DNA of 38,920 nucleotides from Cylindrospermum sp. FACHB-282 (lineage in GTDB: Bacteria > Cyanobacteriota > Cyanobacteriia > Cyanobacteriales > Nostocaceae). The position numbers were made by a program, and so were the translations under genes. This document shows positions 17,439 to 25,059 of this stretch, piece by piece. Positions within the stretch are counted from its first letter, which is position 1. Every line of letters begins with the position of its first letter. Location: NCBI RefSeq assembly GCF_014697195.1, contig NZ_JACJRJ010000053.1, positions 1-38,920 of the forward strand, read 5' to 3'. A model generated the notes under the pieces. It was given only the letters and a program-made list of their open reading frames with translations, did no database searches and was not told the origin of the DNA.

Positions 17439-17822
17439 AAATATCTCCCGCCTATTTGGGTAACCTAATATAGCGCTGATATCTTGGCTGCACCCAACTG
17501 AGAGCCGCGATCACCCGACAATCCTATAATTTGCATACCATCACAGGACTTACGCCAGAACTCTCTCAAACCCTTCTTCCCACCTGTCCTTTGCTTCCTT
17601 TGCGGTAGCCTGCGGCACGACAATCTCTCTTTAGTTACCTGCTCCATCCCCTACTGGGAAAGGGTTTAAAGAGAGATTTTTTAATTCTTAATTTGTAATT
17701 GTTTAACAGCTTTGGTTGCTAACTCTGACAAACAAAGCAAGCCATTTGTAGATATCCGCTCCAAAGAGTTGACAAACATACTTGCTGCTGGTTGGTAAAA
17801 TAATTATCAAACTCACATTTTG
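17439..17822. other. Intergenic region made of dispersed repeats
   Basis: 384 bp between the convergent kinase and zinc-ribbon genes. It holds the 27-nt repeat at 17517-17543, an AGGACTTACGCC motif at 17545, the 19-nt repeat at 17601-17619, and a pair AATCTCTCTTTA (17621) / TAAAGAGAGATTTT (17667) able to form a long-range stem. No coding potential is convincing. Confidence 0.6.
17517..17543 (-). repeat. 27-nt dispersed repeat, copy at 20078-20104
   Basis: The reverse complement of 17517-17543 (TGATGGTATGCAAATTATAG then GATTGTC) matches 20078-20104 with a single difference (CAA versus CAC). The two copies are inverted relative to each other, bracketing the zinc-ribbon and coiled-coil genes. 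Confidence 0.8.
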
Positions 17823-18194
17823 TCAAGATGTTGACAGCGCAATCAGCAAACAAACTAATAATAAAGCTAGTAGCAGTAATAAGGCCTGATGGTGCTTGAG
17901 CCAGGTTTTCACAGTCGCACCAAAGCTGCTGGCATGTCGCTGCTGTTGCAACTCTAATTTGGTCTCTTCTATATTTTGGTAGAGAGTACAGTCTTTGGCG
18001 TAGGGGCGTTGGGGAAAGTTACAGGTATCATCAAAGTGATAAGTGCAGGAGTTACACAGATACCCGTCCTTAGTGGCGCGATGCAAGGGAATTCCGGGAT
18101 GTCCATAAGCTTTGAGAGTTATACGGCAATTAGGGCAAGTAATAGCCTGACTGTCAATGAGTTGATGGCAACGGGAACAAGATACAGTAGCCAA
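17823..18194 (-). CDS. Zinc-ribbon protein with C-terminal membrane anchor
   Basis: 123 residues. The N-terminus has a zinc ribbon with CSRCHQLIDSQAITCPNC (Cys pairs at 6/9 and 20/23). A second Cys cluster follows (YLCNSCTYHFDDTCNFPQRP, then DCTLY, residues ~46-73), which may bind another metal. A short linker leads to a C-terminal hydrophobic helix (ALLLLLALLLVCLLIAL, about 103-120) with only STS after it, so the protein should be tail-anchored with the zinc domain in the cytoplasm. The family resembles uncharacterised cyanobacterial zinc-ribbon proteins; function unknown. It is transcribed toward the nblS-like gene and is probably monocistronic. Confidence 0.75.
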   Translation of the reverse strand: MATVSCSRCHQLIDSQAITCPNCRITLKAYGHPGIPLHRATKDGYLCNSCTYHFDDTCNFPQRPYAKDCTLYQNIEETKLELQQQRHASSFGATVKTWLKHHQALLLLLALLLVCLLIALSTS

Positions 18195-18960
18195 AACCTG
18201 AAGGTTATAGGTAAGTAACTATTTTATTCTAGCCATTTACAAGCAAAAAAAGATTCGCCGAATTCAAAATCACCAAAATTCAGAGTCTCGCGGAGCTAGG
18301 AGCTAATACCATTTCGGATTTTGGATTTTAGATTTTGGATTGGAAACCGCTTGGTGTATCTGGGTTTTCTCTGTCTATCTGTCGCCATCATTTTTCTTTC
18401 TTGGTATAACGCTAACAGCATCCACCAACCCTCAGATTTCTCTCAAAATGAAAAATTTACGGCGTTGAATACCAGATAACTCGGAAAAACAGAGGATTTC
18501 TAAAATTTGGTGCATAATTCCTAGACATATAGGTGAAATATTGATCAGCATATTCGCAACTTAGTTGAAGGCATCGCCTCTCTGTTTGCGACTTGAGATT
18601 ATTGAAAACTCTCAAGTGAATAATTAGGCTTTAACAAACACTCTCAAATATTAAGGGTGCTTAATAGTTTATGACAAATCAAATATCAAAATTATTGTGT
18701 CAGCCTTTTGTGAGACGCAAAAACTACTTTCGGCTACTTTTCAGAAAGTTGAGCAAATTTTGCTTTTTTTTGCTCAATCCCTTGCCTAAAGTAGCAATAA
18801 AAGCTATAGGAGATTTTGTTGAACCCCATCACCATATCTTTAGCTAAAAATCAGTGCTGTAGTGATGTAGCTAATCAATATCAGTCTCTAGTTATATTGA
18901 TTATCCTGGCACTAAACTTTAATTTATTAAATATGCATTTTAAAATTAGGGGATTTATAA
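18195..18960. other. Long intergenic region
   Basis: 766 bp between divergent genes. It includes tandem GGATTTTGGATTTTAGATTTTGG-type short repeats (about 18318-18341) and a stem ACTTGAG/CTCAAGT (about 18591-18618). A further stem TTGAGCAAA (18749-18757) / TTTGCTCAA (18769-18777) is present. A TTG-started 49-codon frame at 18819-18968, with ATAGGAGA upstream, overlaps the next gene; its hydrophobic segment SLVILIILALNFNLL is suggestive but unproven. No RNA gene was recognised. Confidence 0.5.
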
Positions 18961-19800
18961 ATGATTAAATACACAGACAAAGAAATAGTATATCAATTAA
19001 ATACATTATTTGATAAAATCAATATGGGCATTCTTGCTGCCGAACAGGTTTTAAAGAAAACCCAGCAAGTAAATTCAGCAGTAGAAGTTCAAGTAGATAA
19101 GGCTGATCTAATTAAATTAGAAATCGCAGGCATTGCTGCTCATACTCAAGATGTTGAGAAAGATATTCAGCACTGGTATTTTGAAATTCAAAATATTCAT
19201 AATCATATCGTCAAAACATTATCAGAAATCACTAATGCAGAAAATATAGCTAATTTACATCAAGAATTACAATCTGCCATTGAAAAAATCAGTGATTTTC
19301 AAGAGAAGCTAGCAGATATAGATAAAAAATTACCAATATTTGACACCCAATGGAATCAAGATATAAACTCAGTTCAACAATTAGCATCTCAAGTAGAAAT
19401 AGACAAAAAAGAAGTAACTGAATTAGCTCAACAGCTAGAAATTAGAGTCAACCAAGTTATGCAGCTACAATCAGATATGAAACAACTGCTGAACACACAA
19501 TCTCACTTAGAAACCATCAATTTAGAATTATTTAATTTGGTAAAAGAAGTTAAAGCCGATAAAGAAGCGCTGCAAAGAATAAAAACAAATGTAGATAGTA
19601 TTAGTGTTACAGCAGATAATTCTCTATGGGAGCTACGCGGAGAAATTGAACACCTGCGGGAACACATTGATTATAATTGCAGAGAACTAGGATGTAGGCT
19701 GCAAACACAACTAAAAAACCAACAACGCCTCGATAATTGGTTATTTAGCGTCACATTTAGCGTTGCTTTTTTAGCAGTTACCTGGATACTGGGACGTTAG
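18961..19800 (+). CDS. Coiled-coil protein with C-terminal membrane anchor
   Basis: 279 residues of unknown family. Residues 1-250 are almost entirely helical and rich in Lys, Glu, Gln, Ile and Leu with heptad-like spacing (for example LHQELQSAIEKISDFQEKLA, and VTELAQQLEIRVNQVMQLQ), predicting a long coiled coil. The last ~22 residues (WLFSVTFSVAFLAVTWILG) are a single hydrophobic helix ending GR, so the rod should be anchored by its C-terminus and project into the cytoplasm. ATG 18961 follows TTAGGGGATTTATAA, a workable ribosome site. There is no HIP1 and the coding sequence is AT-rich. A structural or tethering role is possible; t-SNARE/MCP-like coiled coils look superficially similar but the MCP hairpin signature is missing. 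Confidence 0.75.
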   Translation: MIKYTDKEIVYQLNTLFDKINMGILAAEQVLKKTQQVNSAVEVQVDKADLIKLEIAGIAAHTQDVEKDIQHWYFEIQNIHNHIVKTLSEITNAENIANLHQELQSAIEKISDFQEKLADIDKKLPIFDTQWNQDINSVQQLASQVEIDKKEVTELAQQLEIRVNQVMQLQSDMKQLLNTQSHLETINLELFNLVKEVKADKEALQRIKTNVDSISVTADNSLWELRGEIEHLREHIDYNCRELGCRLQTQLKNQQRLDNWLFSVTFSVAFLAVTWILGR

Positions 19801-19993
19801 TTAGCGAGATTTGCTCATTCGTTGCAACTTTTTTCAATAATTCCCGTTCCAGAATTCGCTCATCATTATTAAAATCTAGAATGGATGCTGTCACCTCTGC
19901 AATATCTGTCAGCGGTTGAATCAAAGCTTCATCAAGTCGAAGGTTTTCTCCCCAAAATTCTCTACATAGGTTGAAAAATCCGACAAGCTTCAA
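19778..19993 (-). CDS. Small hypothetical protein, convergent, possibly truncated
   Basis: 71 codons from TTG 19993, or a fragment: an in-frame TGA lies just upstream and there is no ribosome site. The sequence (NLCREFWGENLRLDEALIQP, LTDIAEVTASILDFNNDERI, LERELLKKVA) is amphipathic and protein-like, resembling the C-terminal helices of a larger protein. Its 3' end overlaps the coiled-coil gene's end by 23 bp. Family not recognised. Confidence 0.35.
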   Translation of the reverse strand: MKLVGFFNLCREFWGENLRLDEALIQPLTDIAEVTASILDFNNDERILERELLKKVATNEQISLTNVPVSR

Positions 19994-20038
19994 TACAGTT
20001 CAGATAATAAGCTGTTGGGCTTTTAATTTGAACATCAA

Positions 20039-20065
20039 GGGCGGGCAGGATGCCCACCCCACAAG
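20039..20065. repeat. GC-rich dispersed repeat (copy 2)
   Basis: GGGCGGGC-AGGAT-GCCCACCCCACAAG, an inverted relative of the repeat at 11171-11201. It is intergenic. Confidence 0.65.
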
Positions 20066-20077
20066 AGTTAGATTAAA

Positions 20078-20104
20078 TGATGGTATGCACATTATAGGAT
20101 TGTC
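20078..20104 (+). repeat. 27-nt dispersed repeat, inverted partner of 17517-17543
   Basis: TGATGGTATGCACATTATAG followed by GATTGTC; one mismatch to the other copy. Confidence 0.8.
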
Positions 20105-20130
20105 AGCTTATCCCCCACGAGTTAACCTAC

Positions 20131-20301
20131 TAGGACTTATGCACCGCAAAAATTTAGCCTCTTTTTAGGCTTTTTTGATAATTTTTTGAAGCACCTTTTT
20201 ACCCATCTTACTAGTAGGGTGGGTTCCCTAACCCACGAATGAGGATGTTTAATGACACAAACCATACCCCATATTTGCTATTTCCTGTCAGTTAAGTCCT
20301 A
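20131..20301. mobile_element. Candidate MITE with short inverted ends
   Basis: 171 bp bounded by TAGGACTTA (20131-20139) and TAAGTCCTA (20293-20301), a perfect 9-bp inverted pair. AGGACTTA also occurs at about 4399 and 17545, so it is a recurrent motif in this genome. Inside is a GTGGGTTCCCTAACCCAC hairpin. There is no coding capacity. The assignment as a mobile element is tentative. Confidence 0.3.
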
Positions 20302-20412
20302 CCCCATTGAAAATGGCGCAAATAAATCAATGAAATTAGCCCCCCTTTTTAAGCGGGTTGGAGGCATCTTCGAGAAGTAAACAAGCTAACCAAACCGGGA
20401 TAATTTTGGATG

Positions 20413-23400
20413 CTATTTTTCTTGCTTTTCTAATTCTGCTAATTTCTTGTTAGCAAAATCGCGCACTATCTCATCTGGGTCATTTTCTACCCTATTGCGC
20501 AACAGTGGTAGAGTTTGGGAATGCTTGGGATATTGCTTGATGATTATCTCAAGTGCAACTCGCCGAGGATTGTTGTTCAAAGGACTATGACTATCCTCAA
20601 AGGGGTCATTGACAGCACAATTGTAGAACAATTCAAACATTTCCGGCTCATCTTTAAAACCCCGCGCTAATTCTTGGACTGCTCTACTTCGCACATCGCT
20701 ATCATCAGAGGTAGCGCATTGTTTAAGGATGGGTAAAGTGTCAGGGTCATCTTTGAAACCCCGCGCTAATTCTTCCACTGCTGTACCTCGCACAATCCCA
20801 GAATCATCAGAGGTAGCGCATTGTTTAAGGATGGGTAAAGTGTCAGGGTCATCTTTGAAACCCCGCGCTAATTCTTGCACTGCTGTACCTCGCACAATCC
20901 AATTATCACCAGAGGTGGCAAGTTGTTTGAGGAAGGGTAAAATGTCAGCGTCATCTTTGAAACCCCGCGCTAACTCTCGCACTGCTGTAAGTCGCACAAT
21001 CCCAGAATCATCGGAGGTAGCGCGTTGTTTAAGGAAGGGTAAAATGTCAGCGTCATCTTTGAAACCCCGCGCTAACTCTCGCACTGCTGTAAGTCGCACA
21101 ATCCCAGAATCATCGGAGGTAGCGCGTTGTTTGAGGATGGGTAAAGTGTCAGCGTCATCTTTGAAACCCCGCGCTAATTCTTGCACTGCTGTAAGTCGCA
21201 CAATCCCAGAATCATCGGAGGTAGCGCGTTGTTTGAGGATGGGTAAAGTGTCAGCGTCATCTTTGAAACCCCGTGCTAATTCTTGGACTGCTGTACTTCG
21301 CACAAACTCATTATCATCAGAGGTAGCGCGTTGTTTTAGCCAAGATTTTGTCTTTGGGTCATCTTTCCAAGTGGTTGCAACTGTGGTGATTGCTTGAGTG
21401 CGAATCTTCTGGACTAATTTTTTTTCTTCATCTCGATAAAAGTCATAATAGTAATTGATGTCATATTTAGTTAAATCTTTTAGCGCATCAAGTAACTTAT
21501 CAGATGTTGACTTAATTGCCTGGCTATTTCTCACTTCTAGAAGACATTCAGCCGCTAAAAAGAGGTTGATGAACTTTTCCTCTTCTCCATTTTGAGATAT
21601 TAAATAATCTATAATCTCTCCAGCAAATATTGGTTCAACCATTCCCGCAATTAATCGCAAAACTTCATGCCAAGATTCATCTTGCCAATGTTTGCCAAAA
21701 ACTTCTTGCTTGAGTTTTTCAATTGAAAGCGTTTGCGTTTCTTTAAATTGCCAAATAAACTCACAAGCACAGAAATATTCTAAAAATGTCCGATGAACAA
21801 AAGCATAGCAATCTGCACCTACAAAACACAAGATAAAGTTGCGAGTCCGTAATTGATTAATCATTACTTTTGCAACTTCTCTGGGTTTATCAACTTCTGA
21901 TTTTTTGAGAGAATCAATCAGAACTTTTTCTAAATCACTTCTACTAATTAAGTTGCCAGATAACCCTTGATCATTTGCCTGCATTTTGTAGGCTACCTGA
22001 CGCAGGATCGCTTGTTTATCTTTGTAATCAATAATTTTTGAGTCTATTCTAGCATCTTCCACTAAAGCGCGTTCCACATCCCATTGATGTAGCAGTACCC
22101 GCGATGCTTGGTTATAAAGTTCTGGTCTATCTCTTGGTAATTCTTGGTGACGGTTTAGAATTGCCATCATTGTTAATAACAGGGGATTTCCTGCAAGTTC
22201 CTTAATAGATTTTGAGGTATTAATTGCCCTTTGCAATCGCTCCTGTTTTTTAAATTTATCTGCCTCATCACTGAAGGTTAAATCATGCCAGCGGGTGATA
22301 AAATCTTGAATTTGTTCTGTCTCTAAATCTTGCAGCATGAAGTGACTAAACTCGGCATCTCGCAACCGTTGTGGTTTGTAGCCAATGACGCGAGAAGTCA
22401 CAATTACCCGCGCATTAGGGTACTCGTTAGTAAAGCGATGAATAGCTGTAATTACATCTTCTCGCTTCCCTGGATCAAAAACTTCATCTAAGCCGTCAAA
22501 CATCACCAAAGCGTTACCAACTTTTAGCTGTTCATGTAATTGATGTTGATTGAGATGATGAATTGCACCACTGCATTGATGGAAAAATTCTAGGAAGTTT
22601 TTACAATGTCCCTCTTCTCGATTTCGCATATAAGTTCGTAATTCGATTAATAAGGGTATTGGCTGAGAAATTACATTGTTGAGAGGTGATTCTGCCCAAT
22701 TCAAAGCCAGGAATTGCAACAAGGTAGATTTGCCTGAACCGGGATCTCCCAAAATCACTATATATTTATAACTTCGCTTATCATTAATAATATCTAAAAC
22801 TAGGCGGATTGGCTGTTCAAAATAAACTCGTTTGTGGCGTTCTAACTCTTCTAACTTAATTTCTGCTTCTAATTGGTCACTTTCTCGCAGGCGTTTTTGG
22901 TGTTCTTTGGGTATTTCGTGGACTTGTGGCAATAATTCACGGATTTCTCGCACATTTTGAGCGACGAATATTCGCCATAGTTTCAATTCGTTATATGCAG
23001 AACCATTTGTATCTAAACTATCTAATTTGATGTTGCTGTAGCACTCTTTAATTCCTTCTTGATATTTCTCTAAGTCAAAATTAGGTATTATTCCGGCAAT
23101 TGCCTTAGTGTTTTGCTGAATTACTTCTAAGTTTTGGGAATCTAGTATAGCGCGTAAATCCTCAGATTCGCGGATAATGGCTTTAACTTTACTGAGATAT
23201 GGCTTAGAAACTTGTTTCCAGTTAAAATCTTCTGGCAGTGATAATAATTTAAGCTGATTCCAGATAGTTGCTAATTTGCCATAATCTATGTTTTGGTAAT
23301 CTTCTTTAAAGGCGCTTCCCAATACCTCTTGAACAGATTTATCTTTGAGAAATTGCTTTAACGGTTTGGTGTAGTTTTTTAATTCTGCTTCGGGAACATC

Positions 23401-23625
23401 TGCAACTTCTAACTGCTGCTGTACTAGTTGCAAAAATTCTTTCAGTGCTTTACCCGCAGCAATTTCTATAGGTTTCTTTTTGGGTAGTAAAACATTGTTG
23501 AGTGAGCCTTTTAATAAATCTTTAGCCCAATCTTTAGCGGTATCTTTGGCTAAGTCTTCTAAAATGGGCTTAAAAACAAATCCGACAGCCTGAGTAACTC
23601 CCCAAACGAATAACCAGTCAACCAT
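20413..23625 (-). CDS. NACHT-domain NTPase with C-terminal HEAT repeats
   Basis: 1070 residues, a STAND-class ATPase. Residues 1-270 form a helical N-terminal region (FKPILEDLAKDTAKDWAKDL and onward) as seen in many bacterial NACHT proteins. The NACHT core has Walker A GDPGSGKST with Lys299, Walker B LVMFDGLDEV with Asp377, Asp380 and Glu381, VIVTSR after it, and helical winged segments (ELAGNPLLLTMMAILNR; FVHRTFLEYFCACEF). Residues ~742-995 are seven to eight 34-residue HEAT-like repeats, followed by a divergent repeat. Bacterial NACHT proteins (bNACHT, Avs) are established antiphage sensors in which the C-terminal repeats bind the trigger; defence is therefore a reasonable inference, not shown. 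No fused nuclease or TIR effector is visible, so output would rely on the N-terminal helices. The gene lies in a HIP1-poor segment. Confidence 0.88.
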   Translation of the reverse strand: MVDWLFVWGVTQAVGFVFKPILEDLAKDTAKDWAKDLLKGSLNNVLLPKKKPIEIAAGKALKEFLQLVQQQLEVADVPEAELKNYTKPLKQFLKDKSVQEVLGSAFKEDYQNIDYGKLATIWNQLKLLSLPEDFNWKQVSKPYLSKVKAIIRESEDLRAILDSQNLEVIQQNTKAIAGIIPNFDLEKYQEGIKECYSNIKLDSLDTNGSAYNELKLWRIFVAQNVREIRELLPQVHEIPKEHQKRLRESDQLEAEIKLEELERHKRVYFEQPIRLVLDIINDKRSYKYIVILGDPGSGKSTLLQFLALNWAESPLNNVISQPIPLLIELRTYMRNREEGHCKNFLEFFHQCSGAIHHLNQHQLHEQLKVGNALVMFDGLDEVFDPGKREDVITAIHRFTNEYPNARVIVTSRVIGYKPQRLRDAEFSHFMLQDLETEQIQDFITRWHDLTFSDEADKFKKQERLQRAINTSKSIKELAGNPLLLTMMAILNRHQELPRDRPELYNQASRVLLHQWDVERALVEDARIDSKIIDYKDKQAILRQVAYKMQANDQGLSGNLISRSDLEKVLIDSLKKSEVDKPREVAKVMINQLRTRNFILCFVGADCYAFVHRTFLEYFCACEFIWQFKETQTLSIEKLKQEVFGKHWQDESWHEVLRLIAGMVEPIFAGEIIDYLISQNGEEEKFINLFLAAECLLEVRNSQAIKSTSDKLLDALKDLTKYDINYYYDFYRDEEKKLVQKIRTQAITTVATTWKDDPKTKSWLKQRATSDDNEFVRSTAVQELARGFKDDADTLPILKQRATSDDSGIVRLTAVQELARGFKDDADTLPILKQRATSDDSGIVRLTAVRELARGFKDDADILPFLKQRATSDDSGIVRLTAVRELARGFKDDADILPFLKQLATSGDNWIVRGTAVQELARGFKDDPDTLPILKQCATSDDSGIVRGTAVEELARGFKDDPDTLPILKQCATSDDSDVRSRAVQELARGFKDEPEMFELFYNCAVNDPFEDSHSPLNNNPRRVALEIIIKQYPKHSQTLPLLRNRVENDPDEIVRDFANKKLAELEKQEK
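20640..21370 (-). repeat. 102-bp tandem coding repeats (HEAT units)
   Basis: The CTTTGAAACCCCG motif recurs at 20751, 20853, 20955, 21057, 21159 and 21261, an exact 102-bp period, with degenerate flanking units at 20652 and 21363. The units are nearly identical in DNA (KDDADTLPILKQRATSDDSG type, then IVRLTAVQELARG), implying recent expansion or gene conversion. Confidence 0.95.
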
Positions 23626-23743
23626 AATACTCGTGTCTGCTAACTTTGTAACTACGAGTATAACTAACTACTTGGTTTAGTTGATTATTCTTTTTTTAGA
23701 GTTATTAAATGATCATGTAGGGCGGGCATCTTGCCTGCCATTA

Positions 23744-23762
23744 AACAGGCGAGACGCCTGTT
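23744..23762. terminator. Hairpin downstream of folA
   Basis: AACAGGCG (23744-23751), loop AGA, CGCCTGTT (23755-23762): a perfect 8-bp GC-rich stem between folA (minus) and the NACHT gene (minus). There is no strong U tract, so it may be a repeat-derived attenuating hairpin rather than a full terminator. Confidence 0.45.
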
Positions 23763-23846
23763 CTGGGGTTGAATGTGGGATATTTTTCGTAATCTGGACA
23801 TAGCCTTTTACATCAGGTATGGGGAAGTTTCCGCTTGTCTAAGGTT

Positions 23847-24374
23847 CTAAAGAATTCGTTTGTAAGTTTCATATCTAAAGCCTGGTTGAGGTTCTAGGTT
23901 TACCATTTCAAACTGATTACCAATCAGGAATTCGTATTCAGGGAAAAAGGTATCGCCTTCAAAATCTCCGTCTACTAAAGTGAGTTCCCAGGTATGTGCT
24001 AAAGTCAATGTCTGGCTATAAATAGAAGCACCGCCTACAATAAAAGCCTGTGGATGATGGCTAACTTTCTGCAAGGCTTCTGAAATGGAAGTTACAAATA
24101 GCAAATTAGATGAGTATTGAAGCTGTAATTCGGCAATTTCATCTTCAGGGGTGGAAGCAGAAACAACCACATTGAAGCACTGATGTATGGGGCGCTTTTC
24201 AAGGTCATATTCCCAAGTTTTTCGCCCCATGATTACGGCGTGACCGATGATTAAATTCACAAATCTCTGAGAATCTGCGGGAATGCTCCAAGGTAACTTG
24301 CCATCTTTTCCCATGACTCGATTTGACGCAGCTAGAGCAGCAATGAGGATGATCTCAGGCTGGTTCATGATCAT
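23847..24374 (-). CDS. folA: Dihydrofolate reductase
   Basis: 175 residues (or 173 from the second ATG). The enzyme reduces dihydrofolate to tetrahydrofolate with NADPH. Visible motifs: ILIAALAASNRVMGKDGKLP with the WSIPADSQRF active-site helix (the acidic residue is Asp in PADS), VIMGRKTWE for NADPH, FIVGGASIYSQTL (the GGxxIY motif), and TFFPEYEF near the end. The length is normal. The ATG at 24374 overlaps the TGA of an upstream small ORF as ATGA, and AGGA lies five bases before it. Many cyanobacteria lack an obvious folA, so its presence beside accessory genes in the HIP1-poor stretch is worth noting. Confidence 0.92.
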   Translation of the reverse strand: MIMNQPEIILIAALAASNRVMGKDGKLPWSIPADSQRFVNLIIGHAVIMGRKTWEYDLEKRPIHQCFNVVVSASTPEDEIAELQLQYSSNLLFVTSISEALQKVSHHPQAFIVGGASIYSQTLTLAHTWELTLVDGDFEGDTFFPEYEFLIGNQFEMVNLEPQPGFRYETYKRIL

Positions 24375-24532
24375 TTTTTTCCTGTTTGAAGGTTGGTAGC
24401 TACTTTACCCAGGAGTCCCGGATAGTGAGCCGGCGCTTTTGTCCAAATCTGTGTATTCTTCTGGATAAACTTTTCCTGCTGTTTGGGGGTAAGTTTAAAT
24501 TTGAGTAGTTCGATTGGTACTTGCTTGGATAC
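24371..24532 (-). pseudogene. Truncated small ORF overlapping folA start
   Basis: The minus frame reads VSKQVPIELLKFKLTPKQQE, KFIQKNTQIWTKAPAHYPGL, LGKVATNLQTGKK and TGA (24371-24373). The pattern IELLKFKL-P-x-x-x-E-K-F-I-x-K-[D/N]-x-x-I-W-T-x-x-x-x-x-Y-P-G-x-L-G-K is that of the cyanobacterial TIGR03792 family of unknown function, which normally continues for 40 or more residues. No ATG, GTG or TTG opens this copy: the frame is open upstream to a TAG near 24573. Its C-terminal half is replaced by a short unrelated tail. So it is probably a relic, or a coupled leader to folA if an unusual start is used. Confidence 0.5.
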
Positions 24533-24656
24533 CCTGTTTTCCCAAATTTGCCAGAATAGAGCTGTAGGCTAGAATAACCACGCTTCCAGCATACCCTGAT
24601 TGGGTAGATTGATCAGTAAAGATCCGCTGGTTGGCCACAAGTAAGAGGAAGGGAGT

Positions 24657-24980
24657 ATGGACAGCAACAACTGGTTGCAGCAGATAATGATGCTGGGTAT
24701 TGGTACAACGTCTTTGGTTGCAGACAAACTGCGCCAAGTGGGTGATGAATTGGTTAAGGATGGTAAGCTTAATCCTGAGCAAGCCAAGGCGGTAATGGAT
24801 GATATTGCACAGCAGTTAAAGTTGGAGCAAGGAGCCTGGGAAGAGCAAATGCAACGGCAAATGCGGAATATGATGCAGGATTTGGGGGTGGCTCGCCAGT
24901 CTGAAGTGGATGAGCTGCGGGGTAGAATTGACCGTTTAGAGCGTCAAGTGCGGGATTTAGAGAATAAGCTTTGGCGTTGA
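24657..24980 (+). CDS. Phasin-like small helical protein
   Basis: 107 residues. Order: an N-terminal amphipathic/hydrophobic segment (WLQQIMMLGIGTTSLVADKL), a helix-turn (VKDGKLNPEQAKAVMDDIAQ), then a C-terminal coiled coil (SEVDELRGRIDRLERQVRDL). This layout is that of the phasin/PhaF-like proteins annotated in cyanobacteria, which coat polyhydroxyalkanoate granules or act as small scaffold proteins; no PHA genes are nearby, so the role is not established. ATG 24657 has a good ribosome site (AAGAGGAAGGGAGT). Next downstream, the FKBP gene is separated by 79 bp with a palindrome. Confidence 0.75.
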   Translation: MDSNNWLQQIMMLGIGTTSLVADKLRQVGDELVKDGKLNPEQAKAVMDDIAQQLKLEQGAWEEQMQRQMRNMMQDLGVARQSEVDELRGRIDRLERQVRDLENKLWR

Positions 24981-25016
24981 AATGTTGTTTGTGATTTAAA
25001 CTAAAATGTGTCCTGT

Positions 25017-25033
25017 TGGTAATAGTATTACCA
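25017..25033. promoter_or_regulatory. 17-bp perfect palindrome upstream of FKBP gene
   Basis: TGGTAATA-G-TATTACCA, arms of eight bases with a one-base centre, 27 bp before the TTG start. The one-base spacer fits a dimeric protein-binding operator better than an RNA hairpin. The regulator is unknown. Confidence 0.4.
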
Positions 25034-25059
25034 TACTACCTAAGTAGAGAGGGCTGATT

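Noticed and set aside
20640-21370. Regular direct repeats that could suggest CRISPR
   Set aside because: Units are 102 bp, contiguous without spacers and in frame inside the NACHT gene; no cas genes.
20729-21397. Plus-strand 222-codon open frame rich in SSLKPRANS-type repeats
   Set aside because: It is the antisense shadow of the 102-bp HEAT repeats; a repeat length divisible by three keeps any stop-free frame open.
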